Positions 36,262 to 48,342 of a DNA stretch of 64,000 bases are shown piece by piece; the stretch's first letter is position 1; every line of letters starts with the position of its first letter. The notes under the pieces were generated by a model, which worked only from the letters and a program-made list of their open reading frames with translations, was not told the origin of the DNA and did no database searches. The DNA is taken from assembly GCA_015501605.1 (NCBI GenBank), contig JADNRZ010000008.1, positions 434,001 to 498,000 of the forward strand. Direction: 5' to 3'. The stretch is from Panaeolus papilionaceus (taxonomy: Eukaryota; Basidiomycota; Agaricomycetes; Agaricales). The translations under genes and the position numbers were made by a program.

Positions 36262-38079
36262 TGGCAAATATATAAGTTTCAAGTTTTCAGTTGACTGTAA
36301 GTGTAACTCTTGATTCAAGCTTTTGGCGATTCATGAAACACGCGGTTCTACCATCAGGTGCGAAAGAGACGTACGAGAACCACTCCATGGACACAAGGTG
36401 AAATTATCATTGCCTCGTTCTGCTCGGTGAATGGTGTGTTTGGTTTGGTTTACCTCCGGAGAACTCACAATGATGAAGCCACGAAATCCCACCACTCCAT
36501 TACGAGCCTCGTGCACTGGCATTATCATTTCTATTCATATCATAGCCGGAGCTACGGCGACCGGCAGGTACGATTAGATCAACACCAAGCACTCCTGAAA
36601 AGAGATCAGGCGTCTAACTAGCCCAATTCTCCGAGTGTCGGAAATCAACGAGAAGAAACATTTTCTATATTCAGAGCGTACACTGAAGTGGCATCTTCAT
36701 TTTCGTTCGCATAGAACTATTGGGTCTGGGAGCCTGAAGTCAAATATGTAAGTTTGGCACCACCAGTCACTGGTGACTGGTCCCCACATGCCAAAAAATG
36801 ACTTGTAATCTAGACGTTATGACTAAGAATCGAAGCAATGGTCAATGGTAAGGTCGTGGATCGTTAGTGGTAAGGGTGCTGACGCCGTCAATTGAGCATC
36901 GCGTTCAGAACTCAAATGACCCTCAACGGTAGAAAGTGCCATACCACCTTTTCTTTATCTCTCGAAAGGTCAGGGCATGAACGGTCGAACTAACGACACA
37001 TTCCCCGAGCTAGGCCTTTTGGTTGGGTCTTCGTCGCCCTCTCACGCCGATACGACTATCAAGAAATTCCTTATTGAGAAACGTTGATGATTTTCGTAGA
37101 TATGTGGCTTGAATCTTGATGACCATTTAAGTCTACCTGGTCAACAACTAGCGGTGACTGATGCTTTGTTGACAATGTGAAATCCGATGACACTCCTCAA
37201 TAGCAAGGTAGGTCCCCCACAGCTGAGGAGTCACGACGTCACCCAGGACCTGGATTGAAGTCACTCTGATTCGGCAATTGCGCTTGATTCTTCCTGCTCA
37301 GTCCTTGAGGTGTCTGTTGCTGAAAGATAGGTGATGATAACACAGAGTTGTGGAGGATGTCCGGCGTTGTAAAATTAGGTCCAGTTGTGCTTGTAACTCA
37401 ATGAAATGCCCTTGACGTTTCCCGATAGTGGAGGAGTGTTTGTCAGTGCATGCTTAATATGCGTGGTCTCTGAAATGCATCGAATGGGGTTGAATAGAAT
37501 CTTATCGTGTGGCCGCTGGTAAATGCGTGGATAATTTTAATTCAATACTCTCAGTGTTGAGTCAATGTAGGTCGTGGTTATTCACGACAGTGCCGTACAC
37601 TACATTCCAGCATATATTTTCGTTGTCGGTATTCTACTTCGGCTACTAAACAAGTTCACGAAGCCGCTGCCCGCTTGATGCGCAAGAAGCAGCTTGCTTC
37701 GTCACTTTTCGTCAGCTGGAAAACCAGATGCACTACGTAGAATAGGTATTGTATTCTGGTTATTTACACAACGATGAGTTCCTGATCTCCATCTATAGTT
37801 GTCGACGGATTTCAAGAGTAGCCGTATTAGCGGGTACATTCCGGCATTCATCTACGATGACTGCGGCTTGAACTGAAGTTGCATATGTTGTTGAATTTCG
37901 GGAAAGATGCCCTTTTCACTTGCGATTGAAAAGTCTCTACTAATGTACGTATATAGAGTGCCGATGGACTTTTTGGAAAGATACATCCATCACTTTATCT
38001 TATCAGATAAAAATGTTCCCAGGTGCTCAATCTTGAATCAAGATAGGATGTCTAAAGTTTGACTCGTAACCTCATTGCG
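36262..38079. other. Intergenic spacer, kinase gene to GNAT gene
   Basis: About 1.8 kb without a supported gene. A near-perfect palindrome, ACCAGTCAC-TG-GTGACTGGT, lies at 36762-36781. Open frames around 36331-36621 on both strands overlap each other and match nothing. The last 150 bases should contain the promoter of the acetyltransferase gene. Confidence 0.45.
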
Positions 38080-39016
38080 ATGTCAGCTTACGGTCATATT
38101 CAGCGAAACCACGCCTCCGCTCCTCTTCCCTCCACAACGTGGAGGCGAAGTGTTAATAATGAAGAGAACTCAGTGTCAGTTTATCATCTGACAATCGAAG
38201 CCGCTCGCACACTCCCTGGATTACTCGAATACTTAGGCACTGTATTTGCGAAGGAGGTCGCGGATGGACTGACGTACCCTCAGGAAGGTGAAATGAATCA
38301 AATGACATTTGAGACTTACTTCTTCTCTGCGGACGTATTCATCGGCCTTATCGGAACATCGAAATCGTCTGGGGGCGTGCTTGATGCCCCTTCAACAAAT
38401 CATGTAGACGACGCAATTTCGAAGAACAGGTCGCTTATTGAGCGACAGAGGGACGGAAACGGCTGGGGGGATTGCATCGCTGGATATTACTATGTACGTA
38501 CTATTGGCATTGAATACATTGGTCACAGGGTGTAGCTGCGGTTTATTAATTGTATGATATGATTAGGTCAAGCCTAACTATCCTGGCCGTTCATCCCATG
38601 TTAGTCCAATGAAACCAAAGACCGGTTTCGCCTCGAACATCCATTTTGGGTCTCTCTCACATGTCATACTCCACAGATTTGTAATGCGGGCTTTGTGGTC
38701 TGTCCTGCTCATCGAGGAAAAGGCTTCGGATCTTTGCTCTCGCAGTCGTACGTTCACTATGCACCCCTGTTAGGTTATGAAGCGAGCGTGTTTAATTTGG
38801 TCTATGTGAACAACCACGCCTCCGTCAGGTAGGTATTTTTCGACCTGGTGCTTCAATGAAATCCTTTTACAACCATCTCTATGTAGATTATGGGAGAAAC
38901 TCGGTTTTATCAAGGCGGGCCGTATTCCGAGAGCAGGGAGGCTACGAACCAAGGACGGCAAGGGCGAAGAATTTGTGGATGCATGGGTTTTTTACAAAAG
39001 TTTTGTCAAGACATAA
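38080..39016 (+). CDS. GNAT-family N-acetyltransferase
   Basis: Four exons, 38080..38493, 38567..38599, 38677..38828 and 38887..39016, join in phase to 242 residues. The acetyl-CoA-binding region is clear. A β-strand INAGF-like segment (ICNAGFVVCPAHRGKGFGSLL) carries the R-G-K-G-F-G pyrophosphate loop (Q/RxxGxG/A type). YEASVFNLVYVNNHASVRLWEKLGFIKAG follows, the classic N-N-x-A/S-x-x-L-Y/W-E-K-L-G-F motif of the GNAT superfamily. The N-terminal half has no recognised domain. The acceptor could be a protein or a small amine and is not decided by the sequence. It is the last conserved gene before an 8.4 kb gene-poor stretch. Confidence 0.85.
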
Positions 39017-42000
39017 TACCCATTCCAAGTCGACTGTCACTCAGTTGTCACTCCTCCTTTTTTTACCCTCAATATCTGCAGGGAATTTACTGGTGGTGAC
39101 GAAGACGTCCTTGATTTTTGTATATGTCGTCGAAGAGCTTTAAAATGGCATTTAAACAAATCACTCCGTACTTGTCGCATATAGTGTACGGCAAGTTACT
39201 CTATCTCCGGGTGCCTTCCACTATGTGTATTGTGAACGTGGCTGGAACATCCGAAATGCAGAAGGGCTCATTGCACTATTTCCCGCTCTGATCGTGTTTA
39301 CTCGCAAGCTTACCAATTAGGTTTGGCAAAAATATCGCCGAGAAGGACAAAAGGAAGAAAGATAGTTAAACCTTAAATGTTCGATGTGACAGATAACCGA
39401 TATAAACAAGTAAGATTGCAGGTGAGTAAGATGATTATATTCTCGAGTCGAGGAGATATCATTGAGCAAACTGCCTTATAATACGTGGTGTGTAAATAAG
39501 AATTTTGTGGCGGAAGATGACTGGCTCAGGCATTAAGTTGGGCCATCATGATAACGGGCGACCGTCTCATCGTATGGGCGCTTCACAGGCTTAGGCATGT
39601 CTCTGATCAAAACCGCATCTGTGGGCATTTTTACTCCGCAAACCTTTAAATTCATTCAAAGGTGTCTGTTAATACTTGGTCTTGGTTCCGTTTATAGTCA
39701 CTGTCGTTGAATTTGAGGTTCCTCAAAGTCTGTTGGCAAGCCGTGACTTTTTACCTCACTGCTGTCACAACCCCGATGCGGAAAAAGGGAGCGCCGGCAG
39801 CTTACAAGGCACCCAAAACAACGAAGGACAAGCCGAAAGGTGAACAATATGCCTTGTTGAGTTGAATATGTTCCAACTTCCCCGATTTTCGTGAGATGCT
39901 CAGAGGATGTGTGTTGAATCAGGAAGCTCAGGAAGGATCGAAGTCCCTCGTGCTGCATGCACCACCACTTCTCGCAAAAATGGCTGTGAAAGAGCGGTTC
40001 TGTCTGTACTCACTTACTAAACCCAACAATGCACGTTCCTTGCTTACTCTTCAGGCCCTGTCACCGAGTTATACTTCATGCACATCCTTGAGCGATCAAT
40101 ATTCAATCAACAAGCTAGTTTCCAGTGAGTCTTGACCCCGATTCTGAAAATTTCTGCCGTCATATCAATTGTTAACACATATGTTCCAGTAGTAAAGCGG
40201 CACGAGGCACCAACACTTGAATTTTTCCGAGGTTCAAAGGTTATTTCTGATGTCTTGGAGAACATACTTATCTCAACTGAGTGCACCGTCGATTACTTAG
40301 AAGTCCTTCGCCTGGATCAGTCACGTAATAGCAGATACCGGCGACGGGTCCGCAACCCGGATACAATGCATTGGAATAGTTATACCCTGCGTTACTGTTA
40401 AATCATCTGGTTCGCGAATGACAAACAATGTGCTATGATCGATGTATTAAACAAACGGCCATTATTATCAAATTCAGACAGATCATCCTTAGCAGGAGAA
40501 CTCCAGAGAATGACTGAAGAAGACCGCTGTGTCAGATGGTTTTCTACTCCCAAAGATGGCCATCAAAGTCTCCTTTCCAAAGTTAAGTTGCATGACAATG
40601 GATGACAATATGCCTCTCTAACTCCAAGCCCATCTCAATTACTTACCTTACCAGGCCATCCCCTAACTGGTTGATCAGTATATCACATACAATACTCGTC
40701 ATCATGTGGACGCTTGTATATGACGCAGATTAACCCGTTTCCCGTTAATTCGATATTTTCCATTATCTCGACCATTGCGAAAAACCTATGAATCGCATAG
40801 GCACGCAATGATACACAGTCCGACGACGGATCAATTTAATTCTCCTAGATGGCCCCTGTCTCCTCTGTTCCGTCTCGATCAACCCGTGTGTGTCAGCATA
40901 ACGTGGTCCAGTCAACGGGCTCGGTGACTCACTACTTCCGACTTTGGATTGAACCTAATTCAATCTAGACAGTTAACGCTCGACACTCACTGCCACTGTG
41001 AAGCTCAAGCCGATGAACCGACCCCACACGTATGTGGCTGTGTTAGATGGTGTTGAGCGACCTGTAGTTCACCACCGCCGCTGAGAATGGCCCGTTGTGC
41101 GGGAGTTTCCCACTTTAATTCATAAATGTTCAGGGCGAGCGATGCGTTAGCATCTCTTGTATGAGTCTCCACATAAATTTATTTCGCTCCTTGTATCTAT
41201 ATACAACGCGATTACCCGTATCACATACAGTCTTGCTGGACAACTTGGGAATTTGACTCTGGCCCCGCTAGCATGTGTTTCATAGTTTCCCGAATCCCGA
41301 TACGAGGTTGTTCCTTGTTGAGTTCAACTGACATATAGCAAGATGTATGAGTACATGCCCTCAGTTTGCTCGAACGATACTCTTCGACACACGTCGGCGA
41401 TCTATTCATGCTCCGTAGATCCAGGAAACTTGGTTTTTTGGTTGGGTCACCTACGTACAGATGGCCGTAGATGGATCATTATCTTGAATATCCCGACACG
41501 TCGGAGAAGCTCGATCGTTAACATATCGCCTCGAGGCGGTTCTGGTTCACCCTCTAGAATTCATGGCAGAAACTTCAACCATCGTGCGGGGTTCATGAAG
41601 CAGCTGTAGCTATCCCCAGTACTGAATGTTTAAAAAATTGCATGCACTGCCAGAGCTGGCCGTGGTCCCTCTATCTAATCTTGGAACACAGTTGAGTCGC
41701 GTGAAAATCGGGTGGTAGATGACCTCCGGGCTAGCCGAGTCCCGGTACTCGTCACTTAAGTATTGGTCAGGTCACGCGAGTGTTACTTTCCGTTTTTGTA
41801 GCACAATGCCCTTGGATTCGCCGAACGCAGAAACCTGTATTTGTTTTGATCTATAGTCTTTGTATGATGCCCCAAATAACTCATGCCTACCTAAATACCT
41901 AAAATGACTTTACATCACCCATTGAAACTCCGGAGAGGTGATGGCGGGTGGGCGGTTAGGGGTGCTGCGCGCTCCCGAGTCCTGAGTCGCACCCAAGGTC

Positions 42001-45000
42001 CTCGATCGGCGGAGCGCAGTGATAGTTGGGAGGCTAATATAACATGTCGCAAACTTGCGCCCTATAGATGAATATACATCTATCACTTCTAGGTGTAACT
42101 GTGGGGATGTCTATGCGACGCGGACTAATATTACATGCCCGACAACTCCTGCGCGATGCAGTGCAAGGCGTTCCACGCCATGTGAAAGCGGACGGTAAAG
42201 AATAGAACAAACGGGTAGCGAAGGTTATGGTGGCTTTGCTATATTCATTGTCAACGCTGATTTAGCTCTAAACTATTGTCTCGACGACAGGTATAGGTGT
42301 TCGTAAACAGACCGAAGCTGATGTGTGATACAACAAATGTCAGTAACCCCTGGGAAGGTTTCCGAGTCTCATGATGGAGCTGTAACTTTGTCCGAAAAAT
42401 GAACACACACCGTCGTAAAAGCATCCTTTGATAGTTCGAATCACTGTGCTTCTAAGAACGGGTCATTCGTACTTACACGTTCAAAATTAAAGTCTAAGAA
42501 ACTCACTTCCATTTAGAATTTAGAAAGGTGAAAGAGGCCATCTCGAATCTCATTTGGAGTTTCTTTGACTCTGCTTAAAGCCTCTTTCACTCTTGATTCT
42601 TTCAAGCTAGCTGGTTCGAAGCACTCTCAGTAACATTTTTGAGGGTCGAGGCTCCTGCAACGCCTTCATTCCGCCATACACGCTCATTTCATATTGTCAA
42701 CAGTCACTGGTAAACAATCTATAAGTAGAGGATAAATTTCTATCCATCACCCGTCTTTACTTGGCATTATTTCTCGAAAGGCCGGAAGAGACGCGTAACC
42801 TACAGAAATGGAACGCGCGTGCATTTACGAGAGGCATCGGATGATTTGACTCCTTTTCGAGTCAAAGTAATGACACGTCCGCACGCCAAGCAGGAACCAA
42901 CCATTTAATTCTGAAGCGCCAGCTAACCCAAAGTCATGACAGACTCCAGTCACATATAACGCCACCACGCCGCTTTTCCCCAAGGCAATGTAACTCAAAG
43001 CGGTGATTGGCATGATATGGAGTCTAGCGCACTGTGAACGCAATGCCACTTTTTATTTGACATGGAGCTTGACCGACGTTCCGAAGGGGGGGACACACAG
43101 CAACGATCGACACGCACCGCCTTGGTTGACTCTGCGGCCCTTGCGAGCCCTTGTTGCTAGATCCTTCCCAAGGTGGCAAAGTCATTCCACGTTGTTATCA
43201 GGATACATGACTGGTACACAGTTTTTAGGCCCTACAGCTAAGGTACATATGAAATCCTGACCCTTTTTAAATTGGTGACACTAAAATGGAAATATGACGA
43301 GGGCGGGTGGCTCAGTAGCGGCTTGTTCCATGCTACTGCCAAAATGTTGGAGTGGTGACATAGTTGTGATCCTCATGCTTCGTAAGTGAAAGTAAAATTG
43401 TTTGACTCGTTGAGCTTGCATGGTGCATTCCAGAATGTTCAGTATCTATGTAGAATTGAAGGAACTTGAATGGAAAGGTTACGGTGGCTGGGAGAAAAGC
43501 TTAACTGGCTTTTTAATGGAGTCAATGAAAGTTGAAATGAAGTGAAAATTGGTGCACAACCGAGTGAGGAGGAATGAAGGGCAAAAACACTGCGGATGGC
43601 AGTGCAACTGTGCTCATACCAACGGCAGTGGCTATTTAATACATGCAATCGACACATGGCGCCAGCTCTATTGTACCGTGCATTCCTTCATTATTTTGCG
43701 TTCTGAAAATTTCTAGTTTGACCTCTGACTTGACTTTCGAGAATGACTATTATGAACCCTACGATAACAAGAGCTCATTCACGTCTTGTTGTAATGTTGG
43801 TCCTTGATTTTCACAGTCCCGAGTCCCATTGAGATGTCACCACGTTCGAATCGCCATTGTCAAGCAAATCCCATTCAAGGAAAACACGAGATACTGAGGC
43901 TCCAAGCTCCTAGGTTTGATGGCATCGAAAATATCTGAGAGGGTCATTTCACGGACAGACAAGACCGTTCATTTCGAGCGATCTGCGCATATCCACCAGT
44001 CTTTTCTTTTGCCCTCCTCCCTTCGATGAGCTGGAGCCACCCATAACGCTGAATAAGGTGATATAACCCCCTGCCTTGGGCTATCAAACGTTCCTTGTTG
44101 GCTACCTACCTTCCCAATTCAAGCCAAACAACGTATGGAACAATGATACAGTTTCGGAAGATCTCGAGAAGCAAAGTTAGAAGCAACAGCAATGGATGGG
44201 GTGAACGGCACGTTCAGCCGACGGAGCCTTTCTACAGAGCCTCTCTTCGAACTGCAATTGCCAATCACGAAAATCAATGATGCAATTACATGTTTACGCA
44301 TATCTATCGATGCGATTTGGATAGGATATGCCGAGCCCCATGATTGATGTTTTGACCTCAAGGACGCCAGGCATGGTTCAGATGAGGATGTCCTTTTATC
44401 CGATAACAGATGGACTTTCAGTCAGCTGGAGCTGAATGGAGTTGGATAAGCTCAGGACCAACTCTCATGCGGGTCTGAATCCGAGCCCGACCCGTGGGAC
44501 GAGGGCAGTCCAAGGGACGATAGCATTAATCATGCTCAGCACATAAATTTACTCGAGCGCCCAAGAGAGTTACAGTAGAAACACGAGGTGCTGCGCTGTC
44601 AGACGGCCAAATGAATTGTATTCCGATTACCAGCAATAGCCGTCTCGATGAGACACACATATACATATAGTCAAGGCGTCTGTTGCCCGGTGGACCTTAA
44701 TACAAGGGTCCTGCTGCGTGCATGAATATGTTTGAGTGGCCTCGCTTACATTAGATCTGTTACAACATCGGCTGTATGGATTAATCGCCAAATGTTCCAA
44801 TCGTCTCGTGTATGCGCTCGTAGGCACCCTACAACGCGGAACACACTTGTCGGGGTGCACAGAGTACGTCTGATACCAGGCATCGTGGTGATTAATCTAT
44901 GTATAATCAAAATTCAATTTCAATACCTTCGGAAGTTCTAATCAATCACACCGACCAGGAGGCAGTAGGCAACTAGACTCGATGTGGTATCAGACATGTA

Positions 45001-47370
45001 AAAGCAGGCGGATCGGGACGCGATAGGCCAGTCTGGAAGGCTTCGGGTTGCCCATGATTCCTTTCCGAACTACCATCCATTCACAGGTCAACATATTTAA
45101 CGGATGACGGACGATTTCCTAGCTAGTCGTATGTCGATCATGTCACTGTTCTCCGTATTATCGTCATATACAAACAGAGGAGCCTGGAACCAGTGAACGG
45201 TCTGCTTCCGTCCTGCGTGCAGTGAACGTGCGCCTGTGGTGCTGAGCTGCAATAGTGTTTTAGTAATTACACCACCACCACACAGGGCAGTCGTGTTAGT
45301 CAGATAGGCAGAACAAGATAGTCAGTCAGTCAGACAAGTAAAACATACTACACATGTGCGAGTGTGCTTTATTTAACACGGGTATCTGCAGCGTGCGCGT
45401 GTGGGGGTGCACAGGTGATTATAGTATGTTGAATATCATGTACACTAGACGATCGGCTCGGGATCTTGTCAACGTATCACTATGACTGCTGTATGCTGGA
45501 AATATGTCTATCGACCGAGGCGACCTCAATGTGCAGAATGTGCCAGTATCGAATCTCAGCTGCGACGCACAAAGGGGGACGCCGTGTAGTGAATGGTTTC
45601 GCAATTCGGTGGCACTTCATAGTGCTCACTGCTCCAATGCAAAAAGGGCGCGGACGATCTATGCCGGCAAAGTGGAGCCAAAAAGGGGAACGCGATCGCG
45701 GTGCCAACGAAGCAAAGTCCCTGCCTGCGGCTTGCGCTATGCGGTTCAAAAACAGCAAAAGGCAAAGGCGCTCCGCTGGTCAAACTTTAACAGCGCAAAG
45801 CGATTTGATCGTTTGAGGCGAGGGGCTGCTGTGCAATACGGGTGAGTATTACCGTTCGAGGTAATGCGGGCGTCCAAAAGTTGAGAAAGTACGTAGTTAC
45901 TTGATTTTCATTCATTGACAGGCAAACCCTGTGATATCATCGCATACGCGCCGATTCGAATGAAATCCAGGACATTCGAGGTGACGCCGTGCGGTTGAGT
46001 GAAAGTCAGAACCTGAATGACGAGGTGGAGTGGACTTTGGAGGTGGACGTTGCGGAGCCAAAATGCCATAGCAGGACATCTAAACATTTGAAAGGCCGTT
46101 AATAAGACCGGGTCGGTAAAAGTATCGCACTGATGGCCTCCGGTTGATGAGAACATATATTCAGAAATACAAAAAAAAAGCATCAAAGGTGCGTATGGGT
46201 TTTCTGGAATGTATACTCAGTCTACGTGGAGATTTTTTTGGTTGGGCAAATACAAATTGGCGAGTTGTATAGAAGGTAGGTGAGGCAGGTTCAGGTTGGG
46301 GTTGAAGCGATGTACTGTTTACACTAGATGTTGTGGCAGAGTGTGGCTCGGATGAGAAGCGAAGACGGGGTACGGTAGACCGTTTATTGGAGTTTGGAAA
46401 ATGTAGGTACTCAGGTGAATTGTAAGGCAGGCGATAGGTCAAGTATGGACGGGTTAATTTTTAGATGGTGGAAAATTGGGGATCAGGAGGAATCAAAGGT
46501 GAGCAAGAGAATTGAAATGGAATGATGTCAAGTGTGGTGACTGTTGGGACCGGGTTATTATTGATAAGTAAGTGAAAAAAAGTTGGTAGATTGTAATGTA
46601 GCTCGGGCTGGCATGATTTGGTAAAGAGCAATGTCGGGCTCGGTGGATTGTTCATGTTACGGCTTTTTGATTGTTGATTGTACTAGAGACCAGTACCAAG
46701 ACGACATTGTAAAATAAATAAAAAGCACAGGAACAAAATAGCCATGGCACTAATACAATGCAAACGAATGAATTAATTATTTACAAGGTTCAAGTTGAGC
46801 AATGGCTGGCATTTTATCGTTGTTGAAAAGATAACCATGAAACAATGACCGGTAATTCCGGGATTTGAGTTGCGGAACGGAGAGGATTGGAGAGCGGGAG
46901 TCAGTCGGGTCGGTCATTGTTGAAAAATGAAAGCTGGGCACAGTATTATTATGGTACGACGGAGGAGACATGCAGCGAGTTAGGGGAGCAGTGCGTGAAT
47001 TCGATTATGTATCGATGATTATGATGTTTTGATGAGTGTGTTAGCCTGTCTGCCTGTTGGTTGCAACGTGTTTTCGTTGTTTTCTCCAATAATTTTTTTA
47101 AAAAAGACAAAGAAAAAGGTTGAATATAATGTATTGCTCAGATAACAAGGTGGGCGGGATAGTCGTTGGCAGTGAAGAGAGAGGCTGAATTTGTCGGCAG
47201 GAGTGTTACTACCAAATGGAGAAATATAATGTAAGGGAATTTTAGAAAAACTTTTTGTCTGGCTCTTGGAAAGAACCCAAAGGGGACAGATCTGATCTCC
47301 TCACGTTGTTTTTCGATTTTATACTAAAACGCTGGATTTTTATTTGCCGTCATTCTATCGTCGCTCCCCC
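39017..47370. other. Gene-poor region, 8.4 kb
   Basis: I found no gene here with domain, intron or family support. Short open frames occur on all strands but overlap each other and lack recognisable motifs. Structures seen are an 11-base inverted repeat (GTGAAAGAGGC / GCCTCTTTCAC, arms 42528-42538 and 42580-42590), a short TCAG repeat at about 45318-45335, and a patch of GC-rich sequence at 45500-45800 that is open on both strands. Three consecutive minus-strand frames rich in Pro/Ser at 46161-46971 are discussed under findings. The tract from about 46.5 to 47.3 kb is AT-rich and likely includes the long upstream region of the cyclin gene. Confidence 0.5.
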
Positions 47371-48342
47371 ATGTCAGTTCAACCTCCAACGCAGAGAAGG
47401 TCTTATCCGACTCAACCGGTATGTTCTTCAAATTCCCATTATTTTATTTCAGTTTTAATTTATTTTTCTGTTAAAAAGGCTCCTCAGGTTGCTAAAACTG
47501 ACCCATACCATGGTCAAGAAGTGTTGGCAAAGCTGGCCACTCGTTTTATCACCCATCTATTCGCTTGTCCAGATTACCCCCCTTCAACGACCCACTCCCA
47601 TGCAAAACTACCCTATTTCATCGCTTATGCCCTACATCGAACAAAACTACATCCTTCAGTCACTTTTGCTGCTCTTGTGCTCTTGCAACGTCTAAAAGCT
47701 CGATTTCCTTCAGCAAAAGGGTCTTCTGGTCATCGCCTGTTCATTTCTGCCTATATGATTTCCTCAAAAGTCATGTGCGACGACACTTACTCGAACAAGT
47801 CGTGGTGCATCGTCGCCCAGGGAATGTTTACGCTCAGGGAGATTAACCAGATGGAACGGGAAATGTGCAATTACCTCGATTGGGAACTCACCGCGGACGA
47901 TCCTATCCTTTCAAACTTTGAAAAGGCCGTCCGGGCAGATTTCAGAGAAGCAAGACAGCCCTTTCCGAATTACCCCACTACCTTTGTCTCCAAGCGTGCA
48001 CAACGAGCCGAGCACTCGTCATCAAGTACTCCGATCCAGGTTACTTCAACGTCTAGTCCAGTCCCTGGCTTCTCCCAGACTTCAAAGTCTCAATCTTCAA
48101 CTCCTCAAAAGCAATCTTCATGGCACGAACACAATACCCCCGATACCCCTTCACCCAGCTTTTCAAATTCTACTTCTCCCATGTCTTCAGGATCTCCAGC
48201 TACTCCCGTCGGTGGTCCAGAGATCAACGCCAAAATTCGAGGCATCGACACTTCCCCAATCTTTGGTATTACCGATGCTCCTCCAAACGCTCACCCCCTC
48301 AAGCCAAAGATGTTTGCCTTCGCCGCTCCCTCGGGCTGGTAG
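47371..48342 (+). CDS. Pcl-type cyclin (Pho85-like CDK partner)
   Basis: Two exons, 47371..47418 and 47479..48342, give 303 residues. The cyclin box spans about residues 20-170: LATRFITHLFACP, LPYFIAYALHRTKLHPSVTFAALVLLQRLKARFP, GHRLFISAYMISSKVMCDDTYSNKSW, and FTLREINQMEREMCNYLDWEL, the characteristic end of Pcl/PHO80-type cyclins. The rest is a Ser/Thr/Pro-rich disordered tail with many S/T-P sites. Family knowledge: Pcl cyclins activate the Pho85/CDK5-type kinase in cell-cycle, polarity and nutrient control. The 60-base intron has no stop in frame, so an unspliced message would encode a 20-residue insertion directly before the cyclin box. It stands alone between two long gene-poor stretches. 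Confidence 0.88.
   Translation: MSVQPPTQRRSYPTQPVCSSNSHYFISVLIYFSVKKAPQVAKTDPYHGQEVLAKLATRFITHLFACPDYPPSTTHSHAKLPYFIAYALHRTKLHPSVTFAALVLLQRLKARFPSAKGSSGHRLFISAYMISSKVMCDDTYSNKSWCIVAQGMFTLREINQMEREMCNYLDWELTADDPILSNFEKAVRADFREARQPFPNYPTTFVSKRAQRAEHSSSSTPIQVTSTSSPVPGFSQTSKSQSSTPQKQSSWHEHNTPDTPSPSFSNSTSPMSSGSPATPVGGPEINAKIRGIDTSPIFGITDAPPNAHPLKPKMFAFAAPSGW

Noticed and set aside
45480..45845. GC-rich patch open in several frames on both strands
   Set aside because: Openness in all frames follows from low stop-codon density in GC-rich sequence; no motif distinguishes one frame.
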